DNA of 64,000 nucleotides from Pedobacter sp. R20-19 (lineage in GTDB: Bacteria > Bacteroidota > Bacteroidia > Sphingobacteriales > Sphingobacteriaceae): NCBI RefSeq assembly GCF_000708265.2, contig NZ_JCKI01000007.1, positions 124,001-188,000 of the forward strand. Direction: 5' to 3'. Under the pieces are notes generated by a model. That model saw nothing but the letters and a program-made list of their open reading frames with translations, made no database searches and had not been told where the DNA came from. Made by a program: the position numbers and the translations under genes. Positions 37,761 to 46,271 of this stretch are shown here, piece after piece; the stretch's first letter is position 1; every line of letters starts with the position of its first letter.

Positions 37761-37974
37761 TATGTTTTAAATCGTATTTATTTTAAAAAATGGTGTGTTA
37801 CAACAACCAAGCCATTGTATTGTGCTAGTCAGTTTGGCAGTTATTAGTGGCTAAAATTAAGGATATATTCTAAAATATCAGTTATATTGCTAGTGATAAA
37901 TCAAATCATCTACAGAAAACTTTATATTATCGATACAATTCGTTTTTTTATTTAGTTTATTTTCTATTTGCAGC

Positions 37975-39042
37975 ATGTCTAAGAAAGCGGTCTTTCAAAT
38001 TTTAATAGAGTTTATTGCGGCATTGTTTATACTGTCGCTACCACTTTTAATGCTATCCAGACAAGATTCATTATTAGTTGGCCAAGCAGATTTATTAGTG
38101 CCCCATCTGCTATTTTGCTTTTGCATTATAGGGATATACTTCTTACATGCTTATTTGTTATTCCCAAAACTTTATCTTCAGAAAAAATATTTATTATACT
38201 TTTCAAGCCTGATTGTTATTTTAATTTTTCTTATGGTAACAAGACCATTTGATACCTTCATGCTGCGCAAAAACAGATTGCAGCCCCCCAGAGAAATGCC
38301 ACCTCCACCATGGAATTTTCAAAAGAAAGGTATTCCTCCCCCAATGAAACCCAGAGCTGATATCATCAGTGTTTTTCTTTACCTTTTAATTATTGTGATC
38401 AGTGTAATTAAAGAAACCAATAAGAAATTACAGGAAACCACTAAAAGAGCCTTACAGGCAGAAGCAGAGAAGGCACAGGCAGAATTGTCATTTTTAAAGG
38501 CTCAGGTAAATCCGCATTTCCTGTACAATACGCTAAATAATATTTACACATTAGCCATTATTAAAGATGATCACACCGGGCCATCTATTATGAAGTTATC
38601 CAATATTATGCGGTACATTACTGATGAGGCTAATCATGATTTTGTGAGTTTACAAAATGAAATTGACTGCATTACCGATTTTATCAGTTTACAGAAATTA
38701 CGCCTAACCAAAAAAACCACACTGGAATATCGGTTGGAAGGATTAATAGGAAACCAGCAGATTGCGCCTTTAATATTAATGGCATTTGTAGAAAATGTAT
38801 TTAAATATGGCATTAGCAACCATAAATGTGGCGATCTAGTGATTCATATTAACATAACGGATACTTCAATAAATTTTTATTGCAAAAATGTGCTCTATCC
38901 CGATAAGAAAAATACAGAGCGAACAGGAATTGGCTTAGAGAATACTAAAAAGCGTTTACAATATATTTATCCTGATAAACATGTATTAAACGTTTCTGAT
39001 CATGATGGCTTTTTTACCGTAAACCTTACTATCCACCTTTAA
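37975..39042 (+). CDS. LytS/YpdA-type sensor histidine kinase
   Basis: This 355-residue membrane kinase has four predicted helices at about residues 9-30, 42-62, 70-88 and 128-145. A proline-rich loop (REMPPPPWNF, PPPMKPRAD) lies between the third and fourth. A short coiled coil follows, then the His_kinase domain with the phospho-accepting His in QVNPHFLYNTLNNIYTLA. The ATPase part shows LILMAFVENVFKYGISNH (N box) and GIGLENTKKRL (G box). The stimulus is unknown. It pairs with the LytTR regulator 3 bp downstream. Confidence 0.92.
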   Translation: MSKKAVFQILIEFIAALFILSLPLLMLSRQDSLLVGQADLLVPHLLFCFCIIGIYFLHAYLLFPKLYLQKKYLLYFSSLIVILIFLMVTRPFDTFMLRKNRLQPPREMPPPPWNFQKKGIPPPMKPRADIISVFLYLLIIVISVIKETNKKLQETTKRALQAEAEKAQAELSFLKAQVNPHFLYNTLNNIYTLAIIKDDHTGPSIMKLSNIMRYITDEANHDFVSLQNEIDCITDFISLQKLRLTKKTTLEYRLEGLIGNQQIAPLILMAFVENVFKYGISNHKCGDLVIHINITDTSINFYCKNVLYPDKKNTERTGIGLENTKKRLQYIYPDKHVLNVSDHDGFFTVNLTIHL

Positions 39043-39045
39043 AAA

Positions 39046-39756
39046 ATGATGCGTTTAAGATGTATTGCAGTTGATGACGAACCTCTGGCACTATCCCTGA
39101 TTCAGAGTTATATTATGGCTAATGAAAACCTTGAATTGGTACAGGTTTTTGAAGATGCCATCGCCGCATCTGAATATTTAACTCACACTTCTGTTGATTT
39201 ATTGTTTTTAGACATCAACATGCCTGATATCACGGGCATTAATCTATATAAATCATTGATTCAGAAACCTATGGTTATTTTTACTACCGCTTATAAGAAT
39301 TTTGCTTTTGAAGGATTTGAACTGAACGCTATAGATTATCTCCTTAAACCAATAGAATACCTGCGCTTTAAAAAGGCGATTAATAAAACAATCGATTTTT
39401 ATCAATATCAGCAAACTAACCAAAAGGAAGTTGTGGAACAAAGTATTTTTGTGCACTCCGAATACAGATTGGTTAAAATTGACTTAAAAGACATTTTGTA
39501 TATTGAAAGTTTGGAAGACTATGTAAAAATACATATCCAAAACAGCAAAATGATCTTAAGTTTAATGCCCTTAAAAAGGTTACTGGAAAAATTACCTGAA
39601 GACAAATTTAAACGCATTCACCGGAGCTATGTAGTACCAGTAAGCAAGGTAAAATCTATACTAAACCGAAAAGCCCAACTTTTAAATGGCGAAATCCTTC
39701 CCATCAGCAATACTTATGCATCTTTTATTGAGGATTGGCAACAATTGCAAAGTTAA
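39046..39756 (+). CDS. LytTR-type response regulator
   Basis: This is a 236-residue regulator. The receiver domain is at residues 1-120, with the phospho-acceptor Asp in DLLFLDINMPDITG, the acidic pair VDDEP near residue 10, and the conserved Lys in LLKPIEY. A C-terminal LytTR DNA-binding domain follows at about residues 140-235 (VKIDLKDILYIESLEDYVKI, then FKRIHRSYVVPVSKV). It is the output partner of the kinase directly upstream. Its target genes cannot be read from the sequence; the next gene is a likely but unproved candidate. Confidence 0.94.
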   Translation: MMRLRCIAVDDEPLALSLIQSYIMANENLELVQVFEDAIAASEYLTHTSVDLLFLDINMPDITGINLYKSLIQKPMVIFTTAYKNFAFEGFELNAIDYLLKPIEYLRFKKAINKTIDFYQYQQTNQKEVVEQSIFVHSEYRLVKIDLKDILYIESLEDYVKIHIQNSKMILSLMPLKRLLEKLPEDKFKRIHRSYVVPVSKVKSILNRKAQLLNGEILPISNTYASFIEDWQQLQS

Positions 39757-39783
39757 ACCTTAACAATTTTTAACAGGTTTTTC
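39755..39783 (+). terminator. Probable weak terminator after the LytTR gene
   Basis: AAACCT (39755-39760) can pair with AGGTTT (39775-39780), with an inner TTAA/TTAA pairing, followed by a T run to 39782. The stem is AT-rich and imperfect. Confidence 0.4.
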
Positions 39784-39881
39784 ATTTACCGATACTTCCA
39801 TTTAGCTAATCGACACATGTTTGATTGTTGCTACCATATTAAGCACTTTTATTGAACTAACAAAAACATCATTTAAAGGCT

Positions 39882-40610
39882 ATGGAAAGAAAGAATTTTA
39901 TCAGGAGTTTAATGATTGGGGCAATCTCCACTCCTGTTATTATTGATGCCTGCAAAAAAACCAGTACAGATGGCAGCACAACATCTGGTTCAGGCACTGC
40001 GGGAACAACAACCAGTACAAACGGATCTTGCACGGTGGCACCTACAGAAACCGAAGGACCATTTCCGACCAAAACTCCGGCTTCGTTTGTACGCAGTGAT
40101 ATTACCGATGGCAAAACAGGTTATAAATTGACCACTAAAATCGCTATTGGAAATATTAATAACAGTTGTGCTGCATTGGCTGGGGCAATTGTAGATATCT
40201 GGCATTGCGATGCAGAAGGCAATTATTCTGAATATGGTGGCTCAGGGATGCAATCAACCAACTATCAATCCGTCCATTTTTTACGTGGCAGGCAAACTAC
40301 TGATGCTAACGGATTGGTTACCTTTACTTCAATTTTTCCAGGCTGGTATAGCGGCAGGGCTACGCACATTCACGTACACATTTACAATACCGCCGGAACA
40401 TCATTGAGTATTACACAAATTGCTTTCCCAGAAGGCTCTGGTACTGCTTTAGCCTTGGTAAATGGCTATAGTAAGGGAATGAATGGATATACCTATAATA
40501 ATGCTGATAATGTTTTTAGTGATGATAAAACAGGTATTGAAATTGCTACTGTAACAGGTTCTTTAACGGCAGGTTTCGAATTAAATTTTAAGTTAAATGT
40601 TAAAGCATAA
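39882..40610 (+). CDS. Intradiol dioxygenase-fold lipoprotein
   Basis: This 242-residue protein of the intradiol ring-cleavage dioxygenase (protocatechuate 3,4-dioxygenase beta-like) fold has a lipoprotein signal ending in IIDACKK (Cys about residue 24). Iron(III)-ligand-like residues are visible: Tyr in GNYSEYGG, Tyr in PGWYSGRATHIHVH, and the two His of THIHVH. The conserved TEGPFPT opening is also present. Bacteroidota carry many such exported relatives whose aromatic substrate is unproved. It follows the LytTR pair and ends at a strong terminator. Confidence 0.87.
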   Translation: MERKNFIRSLMIGAISTPVIIDACKKTSTDGSTTSGSGTAGTTTSTNGSCTVAPTETEGPFPTKTPASFVRSDITDGKTGYKLTTKIAIGNINNSCAALAGAIVDIWHCDAEGNYSEYGGSGMQSTNYQSVHFLRGRQTTDANGLVTFTSIFPGWYSGRATHIHVHIYNTAGTSLSITQIAFPEGSGTALALVNGYSKGMNGYTYNNADNVFSDDKTGIEIATVTGSLTAGFELNFKLNVKA

Positions 40611-40635
40611 TGGCTTTAAACCCTTTATTTTGTTC

Positions 40636-40664
40636 AGACGTTGGGAACTCCCGGCGTCTTTTTT
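40636..40664 (+). terminator. Rho-independent terminator after the dioxygenase-fold gene
   Basis: A 10-bp stem, AGACGTTGGG (40636-40645) with CCCGGCGTCT (40650-40659), includes two G-U pairs and a 4-nt loop. Six or more T residues follow. It lies 25 nt after the stop codon. Confidence 0.88.
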
Positions 40665-40675
40665 AATTTTATGCC

Positions 40676-41182
40676 ATGCCACAAAAAGTAATTACCTTAT
40701 GTTATCGAAAAATTATCGATTCAACAGCCACAAATCCATGGGATAAATTTATTTATGAGGATAGTTTTACCGAGCTGAAAATGCAATCGCAGTTCTATAA
40801 TCAGGAAGGAAAATACAGCACTTTTGCCGAGATCATTTTAAATGTACCCGGTTCAGAAAAACTTCATTTCCTGGTTAGCGCCTCAATTATGGGCTATCTG
40901 CAGCAGCTTAATGGAATTATTCCAGATGTACTGGATAATCTTGGCAGACGTTTTCTTACTTTTGAAAACTTTAAATTTGAAATTATCAATTCAGATTTTA
41001 ATCAAATTGATAAACACAAGGTGGCAATAAATTTCTTTTCCAGGCCCTTATTATGGCACGATAGCATTGATCAATACCTGCTGGTTTCACCATTTAAAGA
41101 AATAACTGCAGAGGAAACTTTTACCAATCTGTTTCAGATTCAACCATTTGTTAGCATTCATGCGATCAAAAACATCTCATAA
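40676..41182 (+). CDS. Uncharacterised cytoplasmic protein
   Basis: I do not recognise this 168-residue protein. It has no signal peptide or membrane segment, mixes alpha and beta predicted elements, and contains FYNQEGKYSTFAEIILNVPG and FFSRPLLWHDSIDQYLLVSP, which look like a small-ligand or dimer fold. Two bp separate it from the pirin-like cupin gene downstream, so the two are almost certainly translated together. The close pairing suggests a shared pathway with the cupin, but no reaction can be given. Confidence 0.65.
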   Translation: MPQKVITLCYRKIIDSTATNPWDKFIYEDSFTELKMQSQFYNQEGKYSTFAEIILNVPGSEKLHFLVSASIMGYLQQLNGIIPDVLDNLGRRFLTFENFKFEIINSDFNQIDKHKVAINFFSRPLLWHDSIDQYLLVSPFKEITAEETFTNLFQIQPFVSIHAIKNIS

Positions 41183-41184
41183 TT

Positions 41185-41874
41185 ATGGACATCACTTCGG
41201 GAAAAATATATCTTGCTGATCAAAGGGGGCTTATAGAAACCTCAATTGCGAAAAGATACAGTACTTTTAACTTCGAAAAGTATTACAATGAACACAAGCA
41301 AGCTTCAGGAGCGCTGTTTATGTGTAATGATGAATCTATTTCCGGAAACAAACTTACCTTTTTTCTATCCAGAGAAGATTCTTACCAGCTATTTTTTCCG
41401 GTTACCGGTGGATTGGATATTGTGCAGAATGGCAAAGAATTTTCCATTGAAACTGGCCAGGTACAGGTTTTAAATCTAGGGAAAGGCGAGGTTTTGGAAA
41501 TCAGTAATCCCTATGCAGATGATACAGTGAATTATATACAGATTGGGCTTAATACAGATCTGTTTTTACTCCGGGCGAGCGAGATGCTGTTCAATTTTGA
41601 TTTCCAAAAACATCCAAATCAGCTGATAGAAATCATTTCCAGCCCGAAATTATCATTTAAATTAAGTGCAGGGATTTTTGCCGGACGAGAAGAAACTACC
41701 TATCAACTTCAAAACCTGGAAAACAAATTCTTCTGCTTTATTATTGATGGTGCTTTCGAAGTTGAAGGCAGGCTATTACATGCCCGAGATGGTTTGTCAC
41801 TTTGGGATGTAGCACAAGTAGAATTTGAAGCCTTGAGCAATCATGCGATTATTTTTATTTTAGAACATTTGTAG
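41185..41874 (+). CDS. Pirin-like / quercetinase-type bicupin protein
   Basis: This 229-residue protein begins KIYLADQRGLIETSIAKRYSTF, the typical opening of the quercetin 2,3-dioxygenase C-terminal cupin (pirin-like) family. Two cupin-like beta barrels are visible (about residues 45-125 and 150-225, the latter ending in a DGLSLWDVAQVEFEAL-like GxLSLxD motif). The metal-binding His residues of active pirins are not clear in the first barrel, so enzymatic activity is uncertain. It is the second gene of a two-gene unit with the unknown protein upstream. Confidence 0.78.
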   Translation: MDITSGKIYLADQRGLIETSIAKRYSTFNFEKYYNEHKQASGALFMCNDESISGNKLTFFLSREDSYQLFFPVTGGLDIVQNGKEFSIETGQVQVLNLGKGEVLEISNPYADDTVNYIQIGLNTDLFLLRASEMLFNFDFQKHPNQLIEIISSPKLSFKLSAGIFAGREETTYQLQNLENKFFCFIIDGAFEVEGRLLHARDGLSLWDVAQVEFEALSNHAIIFILEHL

Positions 41875-41891
41875 CTTCGGTTCAATTATAT

Positions 41892-41981
41892 ATTTCCTAT
41901 TATCTACTCCATACTATCTATTCCCTACTCCCTACTATCTATTTCCTACTATCTACTATCTATTTCCTACTATCTATTCCC
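41892..41981. repeat. Tandem low-complexity array (CTACTATCTA words)
   Basis: About 90 bp are made of the words CTACTATCTA and TTTCCTACTATC; a unit of 21 nt is repeated twice in direct order near 41936-41978. It fills the gap between the pirin-like gene and the VWA gene and carries no gene. Confidence 0.65.
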
Positions 41982-42091
41982 CATCCTTCAATTTCTACTA
42001 TAATCTTTCTGCTTCACGTCCAAATATGACATCACACTTAAATTAATGCAAATCGAAACTTTTATCTTCGATAAATCGTTAATACAAGCAC

Positions 42092-43189
42092 ATGAGAGGT
42101 TTCCGTTTTTCTGATTATAAGCCTGGCGATACGCCAAAGGGTGGGTTTGATGAGTTGTTAAAATTATTTAGCGAATTGTTGAATTACACAGCGGGTGATG
42201 CGGGAGAAGCTTTAAGCTGGCTCAACGAACTCGATAAACAATATAAATTAACCAATAATGATTATGGTATCGGGAATTTTATTGATGACCTGAAAGATAA
42301 AGGCTATCTAACAGAAGACAATCAATCCGGGGAATTTAAAATTACGGCTAAAACTGAGCAAACCATTCGCAAATCTGCCTTAGATGAAATTTTTGGCAAG
42401 CTCAAAAAATCAGGCCGTGGAAATCACAACAGCAATCAATCTGGTATTGGTGAAGAAAAAAATGCCGATCGCCGCGAATATAACTTCGGTGATAGTTTAG
42501 ACCAGATTGATATGACGGCATCGATTCAGAATGCACAAATCAACCATGGTATAGGTGATTTCACTTTAACCGACCGTGATCTGGAAGTAGAAGAAAAGGA
42601 TTTTAAAACCTTAACTTCTACAGTGTTAATGATAGATATTTCGCACTCTATGATTTTGTATGGCGAAGACCGGATTACGCCTGCTAAAAAAGTAGCAATG
42701 GCTTTAGCAGAATTGATTAAAACCAAGTACCCAAAAGATACACTCGATATTGTGGTTTTTGGAAATGATGCCTGGCCAATTACCGTTAAGGATTTACCTT
42801 ACCTCCAGGTGGGGCCTTACCATACCAATACTTTTGCTGGTTTAGAACTGGCGACAGATTTACTCCGCCGCCGGAAAACACATAATAAGCAAATTTTCAT
42901 GATTACGGATGGGAAACCTACCTGTTTGAAAGAAAATGGAAAGTACTATAAAAACAGCATGGGGCTGGATAGAAAGGTAATTAACAAAACCCTAAATATG
43001 GCGGCCCAATGCAAACGATTAAAAATCCCAATTACGACTTTCATGATTGCCAAAGACCCTTATCTGCAACAATTTGTACGTCAGTTTACCGAAATAAATG
43101 GTGGCCGGGCGTTTTATAGTTCATTAAACGGATTGGGTGAATACATTTTTGAAGATTACATTAAGAATAGAAGAAAAACAGTAAAATAG
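42092..43189 (+). CDS. VWA-domain protein (partner of the AAA protein downstream)
   Basis: This 365-residue cytoplasmic protein has a von Willebrand factor A domain from about residue 175. The metal-ion-dependent adhesion site motif is DISHS at residues 182-186; the usual Thr is at the TYHTNTFAG-like turn (GPYHTNTFAGLE) and the Asp at FMITDGKPT. The first 170 residues hold a helical region and a linker with Lys/Gly/Asn-rich composition. VWA proteins of this kind act with MoxR/magnesium-chelatase-like AAA ATPases to insert cofactors or assemble complexes. The AAA gene follows after 112 bp, so a two-protein machine is likely; its client is unknown. Confidence 0.85.
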   Translation: MRGFRFSDYKPGDTPKGGFDELLKLFSELLNYTAGDAGEALSWLNELDKQYKLTNNDYGIGNFIDDLKDKGYLTEDNQSGEFKITAKTEQTIRKSALDEIFGKLKKSGRGNHNSNQSGIGEEKNADRREYNFGDSLDQIDMTASIQNAQINHGIGDFTLTDRDLEVEEKDFKTLTSTVLMIDISHSMILYGEDRITPAKKVAMALAELIKTKYPKDTLDIVVFGNDAWPITVKDLPYLQVGPYHTNTFAGLELATDLLRRRKTHNKQIFMITDGKPTCLKENGKYYKNSMGLDRKVINKTLNMAAQCKRLKIPITTFMIAKDPYLQQFVRQFTEINGGRAFYSSLNGLGEYIFEDYIKNRRKTVK

Positions 43190-43190
43190 A

Positions 43191-43300
43191 GTTAAGGGTT
43201 ATAAGTTATGGGTTACGAGGTGAGTTGCAGACATCTATTATGCTCCTAAATTTAACCAATTTCACATTTAACTTGTAACTCATAACACGTAACATAACTA
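43191..43300. repeat. Self-complementary word array between VWA and AAA genes
   Basis: Words such as AAGTTATGGGTTACGAG on the left (43203-43221) are matched on the right by AACTTGTAACTCATAAC and CACGTAACATAAC (43270-43296), giving an imperfect long hairpin. The left half shares a 13-mer with 22572-22584. Confidence 0.45.
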
Positions 43301-43301
43301 T

Positions 43302-44789
43302 ATGCAAAACACCACATTAGGCGAATTAAAAACCACAGGATATCAATCAAGATCAGTAAAGGAAGAATTGAGAGAAAACCTGATTAAAGTTTTAAGAGAT
43401 AAAAAAACAGAATTTGAAGGCATAATTGGTTACGATGAAACCGTAATTCCAGAATTACAAACGGCCATTCTTTCCCGCCACAACATTCTGCTTTTGGGCT
43501 TACGCGGACAAGCCAAAACACGGATAGCACGTTTAATGGTTAATTTATTGGATGAATATGTGCCATATGTAGCCGGTAGCGAAATATTCGATGATCCATT
43601 AAATCCTATTTCCTGGTATGCCAAAAATGAAATTGCCACTAAAGGTGATGCTACAGAAATTGCCTGGTTACACCGCAGCGAACGCTATACAGAAAAACTG
43701 GCTACACCTGATGTTACCGTTGCAGATTTAATTGGTGATGTTGATCCGATTAAAGCAGCAACTTTAAAATTAACTTATAACGATGAGCGTGTAATTCACT
43801 TTGGATTGATCCCAAGGGCCCACAGAAGTATCTTTGTGATTAATGAGTTGCCCGATTTGCAAGCCAGGATTCAGGTAGCTTTGTTTAACATGCTGCAAGA
43901 AAAGGATATCCAAATCCGTGGATTTAAATTACGCTTACCTTTAGATATTCAGTTTGTATTTACTGCAAACCCGGAAGATTATACCAACCGTGGTAGTATT
44001 GTAACGCCTCTGAAAGATAGGATTGAAAGTCAGATTTTAACCCACTATCCGAAAAGTATTGAAATTTCACGCAAAATTACTTTTCAGGAAGCTAAACTGA
44101 CTGAAGCTCAGAGAACGACTATTGAAGCAGATGGTTTGTTAAAAGACCTGATCGAACAAATTGCATTCGAGGCACGTAAAAGTGAATACATTGATCAGAA
44201 ATCTGGTGTTTCAGCAAGGCTGACCATCTCAGCTTATGAAAATTTAATCAGTACTGCTGAACGCAGAATGCTTATCTCTGGCGAGAAAAACACATTTGTT
44301 CGCTTATCAGATTTAGCTGGAATAATTCCTGCCATTACCGGAAAGATAGAACTGGTTTACGAAGGTGAATTGGAAGGTCCTGCACATGTGGCAACAACTT
44401 TAATTGGTAAAGCTGTTAAAACTTTATTTGCCCGCTATTTTCCTGATCCTGAGAAAGCCAAGAAAACAAAGACAGCCAATCCATACACTGAAATTACAGA
44501 GTGGTTTACAGAGGGAAATAATGTAGATGTAACAGATAGCTTAGGCAATGCACAATATAAAAAAGCCTTAATGCTGGTACCGGGTTTGTATGATACCGTT
44601 AAAAAATTCCATCCAAAATTAAGTGAAAATCAAACCTTACTGCTAATGGAATTTGTATTACATGGTTTAGCAGAATACTCTCAACTGAGTAAAAATTACC
44701 TAAATGGTGGCTTTGGTTTTTCTGATATGTTTGGCAGCTTATTTAATGCCGAATTTGATGAGGAAGAAGATGAAGATGATTTCAGATAA
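43302..44789 (+). CDS. MoxR/magnesium-chelatase-type AAA ATPase
   Basis: This is a 495-residue AAA protein. The P-loop is GLRGQAKT (residues 66-73), with Ala where the canonical GxxGxGKT has Gly. The Walker B region is IFVINELPDL with Asn181-Glu182 where Asp-Glu is usual; Glu is kept. Sensor-like FTANPEDYTN and a lid follow, and the C-terminus is acidic (EEDEDDF). The sequence resembles magnesium-chelatase subunit I-like ATPases of the MoxR group, including mycobacterial relatives with the INELPDL box. It pairs with the VWA gene upstream. Substrate unknown; ATP hydrolysis is likely but unproved, given the substitutions. Confidence 0.87.
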   Translation: MQNTTLGELKTTGYQSRSVKEELRENLIKVLRDKKTEFEGIIGYDETVIPELQTAILSRHNILLLGLRGQAKTRIARLMVNLLDEYVPYVAGSEIFDDPLNPISWYAKNEIATKGDATEIAWLHRSERYTEKLATPDVTVADLIGDVDPIKAATLKLTYNDERVIHFGLIPRAHRSIFVINELPDLQARIQVALFNMLQEKDIQIRGFKLRLPLDIQFVFTANPEDYTNRGSIVTPLKDRIESQILTHYPKSIEISRKITFQEAKLTEAQRTTIEADGLLKDLIEQIAFEARKSEYIDQKSGVSARLTISAYENLISTAERRMLISGEKNTFVRLSDLAGIIPAITGKIELVYEGELEGPAHVATTLIGKAVKTLFARYFPDPEKAKKTKTANPYTEITEWFTEGNNVDVTDSLGNAQYKKALMLVPGLYDTVKKFHPKLSENQTLLLMEFVLHGLAEYSQLSKNYLNGGFGFSDMFGSLFNAEFDEEEDEDDFR

Positions 44790-44808
44790 TTTTAATCTAT
44801 AATTTTTT

Positions 44809-44856
44809 AGCTTTGACAAATTCTTTCCACTGAGAGAGAATTTATCAAAGCTTTTT
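44809..44856 (+). terminator. Rho-independent terminator after the AAA gene
   Basis: AGCTTTGA (44809-44816) pairs with TCAAAGCT (44845-44852), and AAATTCT (44818-44824) with AGAATTT (44837-44843), with one mismatch and a 12-nt loop. A T run follows at 44852-44856. It starts 19 nt after the stop codon. Confidence 0.85.
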
Positions 44857-44874
44857 CTTTATCAAATTTTTCTC

Positions 44875-46119
44875 ATGGGAAGATTACCTTTTATCATAGC
44901 TGCCTGCATTTTCATCATCATTTTCGATATTTATTGTTTCAGGGCAATTATTGCTGTTTTTAAAAAGTGGAAGCCTACCACTAAAAAAATCTTTTCCATT
45001 TTATACTGGGCCTATAGCATTCTACTTATTATAGGGGTTTTTGCAGGCATTTACCTCAATCTCTTTCTCACCCTCAGGGCAATCATTTTGGTGGCGTTCT
45101 TTTTAACAGTTGCCTGCAAAATGGCTATGCTACCTTTTTTAGTGCTGGATGATTTACGCAGGCTCTTTATCAAAGTTTTTAGAAAAAAAACAATAGTTAA
45201 AGATCAGCCTATCAGCGAAACTGATCAGATTTCACGATCAGAATTTTTGGTTAAGGCAGGTTTAGTTGCAGCGGCCGTTCCACTTACATCTTTAAGCTGG
45301 GGCATTATTTCTGGCGCATATGATTACCAAATCAGGAAAGTAAACTTGATTTTACCTAACCTCCCGAAAGCTTTTGATGGTATTACCATGGCGCAGATTT
45401 CTGATATCCATTCTGGCAGTTTCTACAACAAGACTGCTGTAAAAGGTGGCGTAGAGTTACTGTTGGCAGAAAAACCTGATTTTGTATTTTTTACTGGCGA
45501 TTTAGTGAACAACCTTACTAATGAGGTTCGGGATTATCAGGATATTTTCTCAAAGGTTAAAGCGCCTCTTGGGGTTTATTCTTCCCTTGGAAATCATGAT
45601 TATGGTGATTATTATTTTGGGAAGGAGTCATCTCCGGCGAAAGTAAAAAACCTGAAAGACATGGTAGATGTACACAAAATCATGGGCTATGATTTGTTGA
45701 TGAATGATCACCGCCGACTTAAAGTTGATGGTGAAGAAATTGGGATTCTGGGCATAGAGAACTGGGGAATGGGGCGTTTTCCAAAATATGGAAAAATGGA
45801 ATTAGCCGTTCAAAACACCGATGACTTACCTGTAAAACTGTTATTAAGTCACGATCCTTCACACTGGCGTGGCGAGGTATTACAAAAGTATCCGCAAATT
45901 GATGCCATGTTTAGCGGGCATACTCATGGAATGCAGTTTGGCGTTCGCCTTAAAGAATATCAGTGGAGCCCGGTACAATATATTTATAAAGAATGGGCAG
46001 GATTGTATCAGGAGCAAAAACAACAGCTTTACGTTAATGTTGGCTATGGCTTTTTAGGCTATCCTGGAAGGGTTGGAATTTTGCCAGAGATTACGGTATT
46101 CACCTTGAAAAGAGCTTAA
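44875..46119 (+). CDS. Membrane-anchored metallophosphoesterase (YkuE-like)
   Basis: This is a 414-residue protein. Three N-terminal membrane helices (about residues 4-22, 38-60 and 68-92) and a further hydrophobic segment precede a calcineurin-like phosphoesterase domain from about residue 165. All metal-site motifs are present: ISDIHSG, FFTGDLVNN, LGNHDYGD, LLSHDPSHW and FSGHTHGMQFG. The enzyme should hydrolyse a phosphodiester, possibly a lipid-linked one as in YkuE/LpxH-like proteins, but the substrate is not evident. It lies alone after the AAA terminator; a word array follows. Confidence 0.92.
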   Translation: MGRLPFIIAACIFIIIFDIYCFRAIIAVFKKWKPTTKKIFSILYWAYSILLIIGVFAGIYLNLFLTLRAIILVAFFLTVACKMAMLPFLVLDDLRRLFIKVFRKKTIVKDQPISETDQISRSEFLVKAGLVAAAVPLTSLSWGIISGAYDYQIRKVNLILPNLPKAFDGITMAQISDIHSGSFYNKTAVKGGVELLLAEKPDFVFFTGDLVNNLTNEVRDYQDIFSKVKAPLGVYSSLGNHDYGDYYFGKESSPAKVKNLKDMVDVHKIMGYDLLMNDHRRLKVDGEEIGILGIENWGMGRFPKYGKMELAVQNTDDLPVKLLLSHDPSHWRGEVLQKYPQIDAMFSGHTHGMQFGVRLKEYQWSPVQYIYKEWAGLYQEQKQQLYVNVGYGFLGYPGRVGILPEITVFTLKRA

Positions 46120-46126
46120 TAGGAGA

Positions 46127-46267
46127 ATGATTGAAGAAATAAATGAGGGAATGGCTGAGTTAGTAAATGACTGAATGAAGGAATGATTGATTGAAGGAAT
46201 GATTGATTGAATGGAAAGGTATTACGCCAAAACATTCAATCATTCAAACCTCAATCATTCACTCATT
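46127..46267. repeat. Self-complementary GAATGATTGA array between convergent genes
   Basis: A direct 16-nt repeat (GAAGGAATGATTGATT at 46177-46192 and 46193-46208) sits in a longer run of GAATG/ATTGA words; the complementary words CATTCAATCATTCA and CAATCATTCACTCATT follow at 46233-46267. The two halves can fold on each other. Confidence 0.6.
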
Positions 46268-46271
46268 AAAC

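Noticed and set aside
41892..41981. CRISPR array
   Set aside because: The units are 10-21 nt, degenerate and without unique spacers; no cas genes nearby.
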